Positions 1 to 6,287 of a DNA stretch of 7,936 nucleotides are shown here, piece after piece (position 1 is the stretch's first letter; each line of letters opens with the position of its first letter). Where the stretch lies: contig SLHB01000251.1 of NCBI GenBank assembly GCA_007136375.1, forward strand, positions 1 to 7,936, read 5' to 3'. The notes under the pieces are model-generated. The model was not told the origin of the DNA. It saw only the letters and a program-made list of their open reading frames with translations, and ran no database searches. Source of the DNA: Candidatus Hydrogenedentota bacterium. Its GTDB lineage: Bacteria > Hydrogenedentota > Hydrogenedentia > Hydrogenedentales > SLHB01. Position numbers and translations under genes: made by a program.

Positions 1-610
1 CATACGCCACGTCTTCCAGGCCCGTCTCAAAGTGGCCAGCGCCGTGAGCCGAAACGGCCCGGGCGTCAGGCCCAAGGAGGTAATCCATAATAGAGAAGTC
101 GTGGGGAGCAAGGTCCCAAATTACGTTTACATCGTGTTGAAATATACCTAGATTGACGCGAACTGAATCAAAATAATACGGGTCTCCAAGTTCGCCGCGA
201 TCCACCAAGTCCTTCATGGTCTCCACCGCGCCCGTAAAGAGGAAGGTGTGGTCCACCATGAGCGTAAGACCTTTCGCCGCGGCAAGATCCACCAGCTCTT
301 TAGCCTCATCGCTATTAGAGGTCATGGGTTTCTCAACCCATACATGCTTGCCGTTTTCCAATGCAGTCTTCGCAAAGCCATAATGGGCGAAGACTGGCGT
401 TGCGATGGCGACGAGGTCGATGTCCGGCGCCTTCGTAATTTCCTCATCGGCCTCCACGGTCTCAACGGCGGGGAAGTGCTGCGCGGCCAAGGCGCGCCGC
501 CGCTCCAGGCGGTCGGCGATACGGACCACCTGACACTCCGGGTGCGCGTTAAGATTCCGGGCCAGATTCGGCCCCCAATAGCCGTAGCCGATAAGGCCGG
601 CGCGTAGCAT
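1..610 (-). CDS. Gfo/Idh/MocA-family NAD(P)-dependent oxidoreductase, N-terminal part (C-terminus beyond window)
   Basis: The minus strand from ATG 608-610 is open for 203 codons to the window edge. The N-terminus has a Rossmann nucleotide-binding motif (LIGYGYWGPN, residues 6-15, pattern GxGxxG) and an acidic/basic end of beta-2 (ADR, 32-34). The family's catalytic EKP motif follows (VEKPM, 92-96). The second domain opens with DHTFLF (120-125) and carries WDLAPHDFSIMDYL (165-178), whose H170/D171 lie where this family places its active-site residues. The family usually has about 330-360 residues, so roughly 40% is missing. Such enzymes oxidise or reduce a sugar or inositol carbon in the cytoplasm; the WDLAPHD signature is common in members linked to surface-sugar biosynthesis. 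An AAGGAG ribosome site (619-624) lies 8 bases before the ATG, fixing the start. The distal part uses AT-rich codons unlike its neighbours. Family call is firm; substrate is unknown. Confidence 0.92.
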   Translation of the reverse strand, partial: MLRAGLIGYGYWGPNLARNLNAHPECQVVRIADRLERRRALAAQHFPAVETVEADEEITKAPDIDLVAIATPVFAHYGFAKTALENGKHVWVEKPMTSNSDEAKELVDLAAAKGLTLMVDHTFLFTGAVETMKDLVDRGELGDPYYFDSVRVNLGIFQHDVNVIWDLAPHDFSIMDYLLGPDARAVSAHGAGHFETGLEDVAY

Positions 611-739
611 AGAGGTTGCTCCTTCTCCGTGTTTCCAGTGGCGGGGGCGCGGGCAGGACCGCGTGGGCCGGCGGGACCAGCGCTCCCCAAAATTCAGCCG
701 CGCCGCGCTTTCCGCCCACGGCCATACGCTGAAAGCGGG

Positions 740-768
740 ATTGTACGGCAAGCGTCCCTCCATTTCAA
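740..768 (-). promoter_or_regulatory. Sigma70-type promoter for the oxidoreductase gene
   Basis: On the minus strand TTGAAA (763-768) and TACAAT (740-745) are separated by exactly 17 bases. Each hexamer matches the consensus at 5 of 6 positions. Transcription would start near 733, giving a leader of about 120 bases before the ATG at 610. A 7-bp inverted repeat, CGTGGGC (662-668) with GCCCACG (714-720), lies inside that leader and could fold in the RNA. Confidence 0.6.
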
Positions 769-858
769 ACCCATGCGCGGCCCCTTTGGCCCCTACCGTC
801 AGGCCATTGGGCGCTGCCGGGACACCCCATCGCGAAGCCGCACAGGAGGCGGCCCTTG

Positions 859-887
859 TTGACGGAATCCGGTCCCGGCGGTATAGT
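859..887 (+). promoter_or_regulatory. Sigma70-type promoter for the repeat lipoprotein
   Basis: TTGACG (859-864) and TATAGT (882-887) are separated by 17 bases. Both hexamers match the TTGACA/TATAAT consensus at 5 of 6 positions. The predicted transcription start is near 894, leaving a short leader of about 27 bases that contains the ribosome site. Confidence 0.65.
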
Positions 888-905
888 TGAGCAGCCAATT
901 ATTCC

Positions 906-915
906 AGGGAGGTGA
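906..915 (+). promoter_or_regulatory. Ribosome binding site that decides the lipoprotein start
   Basis: AGGGAGGTGA is a near-perfect complement to the 16S rRNA 3' end. The GGAGG core (908-912) lies 8 bases before GTG 921. A second in-frame GTG at 912-914 lies inside this site, so it cannot be the start it serves. The gene is therefore taken to begin at 921. Confidence 0.75.
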
Positions 916-920
916 CATCC

Positions 921-2591
921 GTGATTCATCCGCGTCGACGCCGCGCGCCAGCGCTGCTCGCCATTCTTCTGTGCGCCGGACTTCTCGCCCTTGGGGGGTG
1001 TGATGGCGGCGGGTTCGAAATCAAAATAGAAAGCCCGCCAAGCGGCGATCAACCCCCGGACTCTGGGGATCCCGATAGCCCCGACAATGGCGGCACCGAG
1101 CCGCCTTCCAACAATCCCTTCGCCGGCGCATGGGTGGCGAGTTACGGCGACGACACGGCCTCCGGCCAGATCCAGCGTGGCCCGAACCAGTACGCCACGC
1201 TCATGACCATCCAGCAGAGCGGCGCCTCCCTGTCCGGCTCGGGCCGCATGTTCCGAGTGTTCCGGGAAGGCGACACCGCCGCGGATGAAGTCAGCTTCAA
1301 CATCTCGGGCACGGCCTCTGGAAACAGCGCGGTGATTGACCTCGCCTCCAGCCCGGCCGGGGCCTTCAGCTTCACGCCGCGCCTCTATCTCCGGCAAGCG
1401 GGAAGCCGGATGGTGGGCATGCATGTGGAGCTAGCGAACAACGGTTCCGTGGCCCGTTCCGGCCACGCCGTTTGGCGCCGCGTCGTCTCTGGCAGTGTGG
1501 GAGGAAGCTGGAACGCGGCCTACAACGACCTGTTCGCCGGCTCGAACACAGAGGCTCGCAGCCGCTCGGCGGTGATGGAGCTCGCGGAGAGCGGCGGCGC
1601 CCTGAGCGGGTCCGGCGGCGTCGTTGAATTCCGCCGCGAGGGCAATCCCCTTGTGCTCGACTTCGACGTTGTGCGCGGAGAACGGTCCGATGACCACGTG
1701 GGCTGGACTTTCGGCGCGGAGGATCTGGCGAATCACGAGGTGGACTGGTATGGGTTCTTCGCGGGCAACCGCATCGCCGCCGCCTATGGCCAGTTCAACG
1801 CGGAAGGCAGACTCACCCGCTTCGGCCACACCGTGTGGCGCCGCGCGCCCAGTCCAAGTCCGTCGGCGATCAATCACTCCTGGGTGACCGCCTTTGGAGA
1901 CGCGGAAGCCGCCAGCGGGATCCGGAAGTCCGACTTCATCGCCGTGGTCACGTTACAAGCGGGAGAAGGCGGAGAGGTGACGGGTAGCGCCCAAGTCTAC
2001 GATCAAGGCGCCGACAACCCGCAATTCCGGAACTTCAATGTGCGGAACGGCCGCATCACAGGCTCCCGTGTCCGCTTTGACCTGGTGGGCGCCAACACAA
2101 CGTTCCATTGGGACCTGCGCCTGGGGAGCGCCAACATGTCCGGCGCCTACAAGTACGTGAATCAGAACGGCGACCGCTTTATTAGCCGCGGCGCGGCGAC
2201 GTGGCGTCAGGCGGCCTCATCGCCTTCCCTGCGCGGGACCTGGGCGGCGGCCTATTTCGACACCCACGGCTTCACCTCGCCGGAGACCACCCAATTCACT
2301 ACGGTAAGCATCTCCAGCCAGGAAGATGGACAACTCAGCGGCACTGGCGCGCTCCGCTTCGCGGGCGAGGACAGCCGGCGCTTGTTCAATCTCCAGGGCG
2401 ACATTAACGGGCGCAACATCGAGTGGGTCTGGTCCGGGAGCGACCTGTTCGGCGACACGCTTTGGGAACTGCGCCAGTCGGGAAGCTGGCTCTTCGGAAC
2501 GTACCTCAACCTCGACTCGGGCGGCAACGTCGAAGCGCAGGGCAGCGCCGCATGGGTGCGCGCCGGGTCCGGAACAGCCGCCATCGAATAG
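921..2591 (+). CDS. Predicted lipoprotein with four tandem ~120-residue beta-rich repeats, function unknown
   Basis: The product has 556 residues from GTG 921. Residues 1-27 form a lipoprotein signal: an arginine cluster (5-8), a hydrophobic core and a lipobox LGGC with Cys27 as the lipidation site. Residues 28-65 are a Pro/Asp/Gly/Ser-rich linker. Four repeats follow at about 66-187, 195-308, 317-430 and 438-547. Each opens with GxW or a variant (GAW, GSW, HSW, GTW), has a middle segment like LSGSG, and closes with a WRR-like end (HAVWRR, HTVWRR, AATWRQ, AAWVR). The opening Trp residues are 120-126 residues apart. Alternating small and hydrophobic residues suggest beta strands. GxW at the start and a closing arginine recall calycin/avidin barrels, but this is only a resemblance. 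Asp follows the lipidated Cys; in enterobacteria that retains lipoproteins in the inner membrane. I do not recognise a named family. The gene has its own promoter and converges with the next operon. Confidence 0.85.
   Translation: MIHPRRRRAPALLAILLCAGLLALGGCDGGGFEIKIESPPSGDQPPDSGDPDSPDNGGTEPPSNNPFAGAWVASYGDDTASGQIQRGPNQYATLMTIQQSGASLSGSGRMFRVFREGDTAADEVSFNISGTASGNSAVIDLASSPAGAFSFTPRLYLRQAGSRMVGMHVELANNGSVARSGHAVWRRVVSGSVGGSWNAAYNDLFAGSNTEARSRSAVMELAESGGALSGSGGVVEFRREGNPLVLDFDVVRGERSDDHVGWTFGAEDLANHEVDWYGFFAGNRIAAAYGQFNAEGRLTRFGHTVWRRAPSPSPSAINHSWVTAFGDAEAASGIRKSDFIAVVTLQAGEGGEVTGSAQVYDQGADNPQFRNFNVRNGRITGSRVRFDLVGANTTFHWDLRLGSANMSGAYKYVNQNGDRFISRGAATWRQAASSPSLRGTWAAAYFDTHGFTSPETTQFTTVSISSQEDGQLSGTGALRFAGEDSRRLFNLQGDINGRNIEWVWSGSDLFGDTLWELRQSGSWLFGTYLNLDSGGNVEAQGSAAWVRAGSGTAAIE
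1119..2561 (+). repeat. Four tandem in-frame repeats inside the lipoprotein gene
   Basis: Approximate units are 1119-1481, 1503-1844, 1872-2210 and 2232-2561. They are clearest at protein level (GxW opening, LSGSG middle, VWRR close). Some DNA similarity survives between the ends of units 1 and 2: both carry CGGCCAC, then CCG, then TGGCGCCGCG, near 1460-1482 and 1823-1844. Units 1 and 2 resemble each other most; units 3 and 4 are more diverged, which suggests stepwise internal duplication. Confidence 0.75.
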
Positions 2592-2618
2592 ACAAGCAGC
2601 GAAAAGGCGCGCGCCGGC

Positions 2619-3467
2619 TCAAACGCCGAGCAGCCAAGCTGGGTTCTCGCGCATCATCAGGCGCAACGCCTCCGGCGTGGCGCCCGCGGCGGCAAGCTCG
2701 TCCGCGAAAGCCGCCAACATGGCGGCGGGCCGGGGGTTCTCCTCCTGACCTCCATCGGTGGCGATTACGCAATGGCGCGGCCCTACGGCCGCGATGGCCC
2801 GCGCCGTCTCCTCCACGGGAACCGCGCCGATCCAACTGGGCATACAGGACAAGTAGTCAAACTCGAGGACGCCTCCCAGCGCCGCCGCCGCCGCCATTTC
2901 CGCGAGTGTGTAACGGGTGAAGGACATGTGCGGATGGGTTACGAGCGCCTTCCGGAGCCCCATGTCCTTGGCTTGGCGCAGCACGGCCAGACCTTCCCGC
3001 GGGGCAACATGACCCGTGCCGAGAATCGCGTCCGCGTCGCGCACTTGCTCCATGATAGGCAATAGCCCGGGGGCGGGCGTTCCGTCCGGCGCGATGACGG
3101 CGATCCCTCGCCGCCCCTTTTCAACTTCCGCGCGGAACACCGCCTGTTCCGCCACGGAGAGGCAATGGGCCGCATGCAAGGTGGGCAGCCAAATCTGCTT
3201 CGCGCCGAAGGCCAAAGCCGTTTCCACCGCGACAGGGTTGAGGCCGCCGCAGGGCCAGTTCAACGCCAGCCCGCCGAACACACGCACTCCCTGCCCCTTG
3301 CCCGCCAAGGCCGCCCGGTCGGCGGTCAACGTGTGATGACTCTTCAGGAGGATCGCCCGCATCCCCGCCCGCGCCGCGTCGTCGACCGCCTCCTGGTCGT
3401 CCACGCTCCGCCCGTAGATATCGGGCGCGGTGTGCACATGCAGGTCGATGGCGCCATCGAGGTCCAT
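2619..3467 (-). CDS. DUF6282 family protein (TIM-barrel metal-dependent hydrolase-like)
   Basis: This 282-residue protein is the last gene of the minus-strand operon. It opens with the DUF6282 signature DLHVHTAPDIYGR (residues 8-20), where H10 and H12 form an HxH metal motif. Next come LKSHH (41-45), GGLALN (65-70) and a CGGLNPVAVETALAFGAK segment (73-90) leading into the IWLPTLHAAH strand (92-101). Later candidate ligands are H153 (GTGHV), H178 and H180 (THPHM), and D238 (ATDGG), matching the amidohydrolase pattern. The start is ATG 3465-3467 because the domain begins a few residues later; upstream in-frame sequence overlaps the preceding gene. The ribosome site is weak and the preceding gene stops 13 bases upstream, so translation may depend on it. 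Members are conserved but not biochemically characterised to my knowledge. Family call is firm; reaction is unknown. Confidence 0.88.
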   Translation of the reverse strand: MDLDGAIDLHVHTAPDIYGRSVDDQEAVDDAARAGMRAILLKSHHTLTADRAALAGKGQGVRVFGGLALNWPCGGLNPVAVETALAFGAKQIWLPTLHAAHCLSVAEQAVFRAEVEKGRRGIAVIAPDGTPAPGLLPIMEQVRDADAILGTGHVAPREGLAVLRQAKDMGLRKALVTHPHMSFTRYTLAEMAAAAALGGVLEFDYLSCMPSWIGAVPVEETARAIAAVGPRHCVIATDGGQEENPRPAAMLAAFADELAAAGATPEALRLMMRENPAWLLGV

Positions 3468-3480
3468 GACCGTGGACCCG

Positions 3481-4320
3481 TCACGCTGGCGAGCGCAAAC
3501 GGCCGCGCAAGTTGAACACGTCCAACGCGGTTTCCCGCAACACAACACGGAGCTCGCTGTCATTATGAGTCGCGAACACCAGCTTCGCTATCTCGGCGGG
3601 CATGCCCGCCGCGTCTTCCGACGCCAGCATCATCCGCTCCGGCCCGAGGCGCGTGATCGCTCGTTCAAGGTACGCGGTGATGGACAAGGACGAGCTCAGG
3701 TAGATGTTCGGCAGGCGACCCGCCAGGGAGATCGCCGTCTCCGCGATGGCGTAGTCCATGTGGGCGAAGATAATCGTAAGATCTGGATACATGGCCGCGC
3801 GCTCGGCGAACAATCCGGGGTTCGTGAAGGGTTGGCCGTGGGCGCCGACACACACCATCAGCGGCACGCCCAAGCTCCGGGCAGACTCAAAGTAGACGCT
3901 CGCCAAGGGAGAAGCGGGATTGATCCCGTGGGAAAAGCCGTGAAATTTCAGGCCAACGAACTTCAATTCCTTGACGCAGTGTTCGAATTCCTTCGCGGCC
4001 CGCTCCTCTCCGCACTCCTTCACGTTCAAGCTGGCGATCCCGAATATCCGGCCCGGATACTTCTGAGAGTACTCGTATATCTTCCGGTGGACGGCGAACA
4101 CGTCGTGAGCGCCTCCCAGGGGTTGCAAAATGGACGCTTCGACCCCGCAATGGTCCATGGCGCGCATGATCGCGTCGATGCCGTTGTTGCCCCAGCCGAA
4201 CGTCCGGTCCTCCACGGCCTCTTCGGAGAGGTGTTGGTGGGTCTCGATGACGCCAAGGTTGCTCTTGAAGCCGAACTGGTAGACATCGGACCCGAAACGG
4301 TCGCCAGGATATTGAGTCAT
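3481..4320 (-). CDS. Amidohydrolase-2 family (TIM-barrel metal-dependent hydrolase)
   Basis: This is a 279-residue protein with an amidohydrolase-2 (PF04909-type) layout: ETHQHL near the N-terminus (H28, H30, HxH), LKFHGF with K125 and H127, GAHGQPF with H161, FAHMDYA with H187 and MLASEDAAG with D236. These are the usual metal and catalytic positions of the fold. The length is normal for the family (about 270-330). ATG 4318-4320 is preferred because GGAGGG (4331-4336) lies 10 bases upstream; an in-frame TTG at 4336-4338 overlaps that site. It is the middle gene of the operon, 28 bases after the nitrilase-family gene and 13 bases before the DUF6282 gene. Known relatives are decarboxylases and lactone or amide hydrolases acting in the cytoplasm. 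The sequence does not tell which reaction applies here. The active site looks intact. Confidence 0.88.
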   Translation of the reverse strand: MTQYPGDRFGSDVYQFGFKSNLGVIETHQHLSEEAVEDRTFGWGNNGIDAIMRAMDHCGVEASILQPLGGAHDVFAVHRKIYEYSQKYPGRIFGIASLNVKECGEERAAKEFEHCVKELKFVGLKFHGFSHGINPASPLASVYFESARSLGVPLMVCVGAHGQPFTNPGLFAERAAMYPDLTIIFAHMDYAIAETAISLAGRLPNIYLSSSLSITAYLERAITRLGPERMMLASEDAAGMPAEIAKLVFATHNDSELRVVLRETALDVFNLRGRLRSPA

Positions 4321-4348
4321 GAGCGGCGTTCCCTCCAAGGGCGGGAAG

Positions 4349-5230
4349 TCAACTGGTCTCCGCTACAAAGTGATCGCGCCGCTTGAACTTGTTCCGGAGA
4401 ATGCGCTTTCCCGCTTCTATGGTGTAACCGAGGCTGTCATCCCGGCGGAAAGGCAAGATCATCCGCTGGGTCCGCAATTGGGTCATATCCACATCGCTGT
4501 AGATGAGATCCGGCGCGCCGATGTTGGCCTGGTTCATGATGTTGCCGTCGGGGCCAATGATGTGGGAGCCGCCCCAGAAATGCAGGCCGCCGTGATAACC
4601 GGCGTGATTCGAGAAGCCCACGAAGCAGGACAAGGTTAGGGCGTAGCTCTGGGTCATCCGCTCCCACGCGGCCCGGCAGGAATTGGTGGGTCCCAGCCCT
4701 TCGTCGGGACTGGCCGCCAGAATCAGCAGGACGTCCGCTCCGTCGTGGGCGGCCAGATACGGCAGAGACAGATGCCAGCAGTCGCCGCAGATGAGCATGG
4801 CCATGCGGCCGTGCCGGGTGTCGAAGGCGCGCACCTCGACGCCAGCGCCGAAGTAGCGGCGCTCATCGAAAATGCCGTAGTTGGGCGGATAGATCTTACG
4901 ATGCACGTGGCGGATCTCGCCTTGGCTCAGGTACACCGAACTGTTGAAGAACTGAAGATCGCTCGTTTCCTCCACGAATCCCTGGACTATGGCCACGTCT
5001 TGGGACAGAGCCCGCAATTCGTTCATTATGGGACTGTCCAAACGCAGGGCCACCTCGTGGAAACGGTCGCCGACCTTGTAGCCGGACAGCCCGAGTTCGG
5101 GAAACAGGAGCACCTGAATCCCTAGCTCCTTCGCTTTGAGCACGGCGTCACGGGTGCGTTCGAAATTGGCGTCCATGTCGGCCACTTCACTGGCCATCTG
5201 GCAAACGCCCATGCGGAATTGTTTCGTCAT
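4349..5230 (-). CDS. Carbon-nitrogen hydrolase (nitrilase superfamily amidase)
   Basis: This 293-residue protein has the complete Glu-Lys-Cys triad of the nitrilase superfamily: E45 in FPELGLSGY, K112 in HRKIYPPNYG and C148 in LICGDCWHLSLP. The segment WGGSHIIGPDGNIM (219-232) matches the family's late core strand. Such enzymes hydrolyse an amide or nitrile in the cytoplasm through a thioester on the cysteine, releasing ammonia or an amine. It leads the three-gene operon with two metal-dependent hydrolases, which suggests the first or a parallel step in breaking down a nitrogen-containing compound. The start at ATG 5228-5230 is set by the typical family N-terminus; reading further upstream gives unlikely sequence that overlaps the promoter. 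There is no clear Shine-Dalgarno site, and a perfect 12-bp palindrome lies 5 bases upstream of the ATG. The substrate cannot be read from sequence. Confidence 0.92.
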   Translation of the reverse strand: MTKQFRMGVCQMASEVADMDANFERTRDAVLKAKELGIQVLLFPELGLSGYKVGDRFHEVALRLDSPIMNELRALSQDVAIVQGFVEETSDLQFFNSSVYLSQGEIRHVHRKIYPPNYGIFDERRYFGAGVEVRAFDTRHGRMAMLICGDCWHLSLPYLAAHDGADVLLILAASPDEGLGPTNSCRAAWERMTQSYALTLSCFVGFSNHAGYHGGLHFWGGSHIIGPDGNIMNQANIGAPDLIYSDVDMTQLRTQRMILPFRRDDSLGYTIEAGKRILRNKFKRRDHFVAETS

Positions 5231-5235
5231 AGTTG

Positions 5236-5247
5236 ATATCCGGATAT
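5236..5247. promoter_or_regulatory. Perfect 12-bp palindrome, possible operator at the nitrilase start
   Basis: ATATCCGGATAT reads the same on both strands and ends 5 bases before the nitrilase-family ATG, downstream of its predicted promoter. With no spacer it cannot form an RNA hairpin loop within itself, so a DNA-binding dimer is a better guess than an RNA switch. It also occupies the place where a ribosome site would be expected. Confidence 0.35.
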
Positions 5248-5337
5248 GAGGCTGGTTGATTCGGGCCGCGGAGACCCGGAGTAAACGGGGAGCGCTGTGA
5301 ACGGACCCAATGGCGCGCTCCCAGCGCGGCGGGTCAC

Positions 5338-5366
5338 ATGATAATGGCGCGGGCGGCCGTTGTAAA
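5338..5366 (-). promoter_or_regulatory. Sigma70-type promoter for the three-gene hydrolase operon
   Basis: On the minus strand TTTACA (5361-5366) and TATCAT (5338-5343) are 17 bases apart. Each matches the consensus at 5 of 6 positions. Transcription would begin near 5331 and give a leader of about 100 bases containing the 12-bp palindrome. Confidence 0.6.
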
Positions 5367-5404
5367 GCGCATCGCGCCGGCCGCCCCGAAGCCAGCGCCG
5401 CCGG

Positions 5405-5434
5405 TTGCGCGGCCGGATACCGGGGTTCTATACT
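5405..5434 (+). promoter_or_regulatory. Candidate promoter for xth and the following gene
   Basis: TATACT (5429-5434) matches the -10 box at 5 of 6 positions. The best upstream element, TTGCGC (5405-5410), lies 18 bases away and matches only the TTG half of the -35 box. Transcription would start near 5441, about 70 bases before the xth start. It lies back to back with the promoter of the hydrolase operon. Confidence 0.45.
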
Positions 5435-5494
5435 CGCTGACGCCTCAACGGCCGCTCCCAAGCCCTTCCACTCCCAGCGCCATCACCCCACTGC

Positions 5495-5501
5495 AAGGAG
5501 G
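5495..5501 (+). promoter_or_regulatory. Ribosome binding site that fixes the CTG start of xth
   Basis: AAGGAGG lies 8 bases before CTG 5510-5512, the ideal spacing. Nothing between it and the next in-frame candidate (GTG 5531) would serve that later start well, since the distance would be 29 bases. Confidence 0.75.
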
Positions 5502-5509
5502 ACAACACG

Positions 5510-6283
5510 CTGCGTATCGTCTCATGGAATGTGAACGGCGTTCGCGCCGCCACGCGAAACGGCTTCTTGGACTGGCTGGCCCATGATCAACCCGACGTGG
5601 CCTGCCTCCAGGAAACCAAGGCGTCCGAGGACGTGCTCGCCGAAGACATCGTGAAGCCCCCGGGTTACACGAGCGTCTGGCGCCCGGCGGAGAAGAAGGG
5701 ATACAGCGGCGTGGCCGCGTTTTTTCGCGACGGCGCGGAGCCCCGGGGCGTCTCGGAGTTTGGGATCGGCGAGTTCGATAGTGAAGGCCGGGTCCAGCTC
5801 CTCGACTACTCCAGCTTCGTCCTCGTCAACGCCTACTTCCCCAACAGCCAGGCCGAGGGGGCCCGATTGGACTACAAACTGCGTTTCTGCAACGCCATCC
5901 TAGACTATTGCGACGCGATCGTGAAAAAGGGAGGCCATGTCCTGGTCTGCGGCGACTTCAACATCGCGCACCGGGAAATCGACTTGGCGCGGCCCAAACA
6001 GAACACGAAAAACCCGGGATTCCTGCCGGAAGAGCGCGCGTTCATGGACACCTTTACCCAGGCGGGCTACGTGGACACGTTCCGCCATTTCTGCGCCGAG
6101 CCTCATCATTACACCTGGTGGTCCTACCGCGCCCAGGCGCGGCAGAAGAATGTGGGATGGCGGATCGACTATCATTGTATCAACGAAGGCTTCCTGGACG
6201 CCGTGGCGGAGGCGGGCATCCAGTCCCACGTCATGGGGTCGGACCACTGTCCGGTGGAGCTACGGTTGGACGGAGTACGCTAA
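5510..6283 (+). CDS. xth: Exodeoxyribonuclease III (AP endonuclease, ExoIII/APE1 family), apparent CTG start
   Basis: The product has 257 residues, normal for ExoIII. The motifs run in the right order: RIVSWNVNGVRAA (2-14) with metal/phosphate-binding N7, LQETKA (33-38) with catalytic E35, NAYFPN (107-112), CGDFNIAH (147-154) with D149 and N151, GFLPEE (170-175), YTWWSYR (201-207), GWRIDY (216-221) and GSDHCPV (243-249) with the D245-H246 pair. The enzyme removes 3' blocks and cuts DNA at abasic sites in base-excision repair. The start is unusual. From the in-frame stop at 5438-5440 to CTG 5510 there is no ATG, GTG or TTG. GTG 5531 would delete the first strand and N7. CTG lies exactly where other ExoIII proteins have Met and follows AAGGAGG at 8 bases, so I take it as the initiator. 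The next gene begins 4 bases after the stop. Confidence 0.95.
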   Translation: MRIVSWNVNGVRAATRNGFLDWLAHDQPDVACLQETKASEDVLAEDIVKPPGYTSVWRPAEKKGYSGVAAFFRDGAEPRGVSEFGIGEFDSEGRVQLLDYSSFVLVNAYFPNSQAEGARLDYKLRFCNAILDYCDAIVKKGGHVLVCGDFNIAHREIDLARPKQNTKNPGFLPEERAFMDTFTQAGYVDTFRHFCAEPHHYTWWSYRAQARQKNVGWRIDYHCINEGFLDAVAEAGIQSHVMGSDHCPVELRLDGVR

Positions 6284-6287
6284 GCAA

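Larger units (their letters stand above)
611..920. other. Divergent intergenic control region without a gene
   Basis: This stretch of about 310 bases separates the minus-strand oxidoreductase from the plus-strand lipoprotein. It holds one promoter for each side (740-768 minus, 859-887 plus), the ribosome sites of both genes and a 7-bp inverted repeat in the minus-strand leader. Two short plus-strand open frames here lack a ribosome site and family features, so I treat them as chance. I see no tRNA, terminator or mobile-element end. Confidence 0.7.

Noticed and set aside
629..890. Two short plus-strand frames in the first intergenic region
   Set aside because: Both are basic, low-information sequences without ribosome sites, and they lie across both predicted promoters.
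912..920. GTG 912 as the lipoprotein start
   Set aside because: It lies within the Shine-Dalgarno sequence itself; GTG 921 has ideal spacing.
765..1424. Minus-strand frame of 219 codons over the lipoprotein start
   Set aside because: It is antisense to the lipoprotein signal and first repeat, would cover the plus-strand promoter, and has no recognisable motif.
2592..2618. Bidirectional terminator between the converging lipoprotein and DUF6282 genes
   Set aside because: The 27-base gap holds only a GGCGCGCGCC palindrome without a loop or T tract, so no intrinsic terminator is supported.
3430..4386. Long plus-strand open frame (318 codons) opposite the amidohydrolase gene
   Set aside because: It is antisense to a gene with clear family motifs, shows no family features of its own, and is typical of GC-rich shadow frames.
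5937..6287. Upstream in-frame extension of the adenosyltransferase-like gene inside xth
   Set aside because: This part is out of frame with the intact xth gene and gives Arg/Ser/Thr-rich nonsense; the family's N-terminal GDxG motif begins just after ATG 6288.
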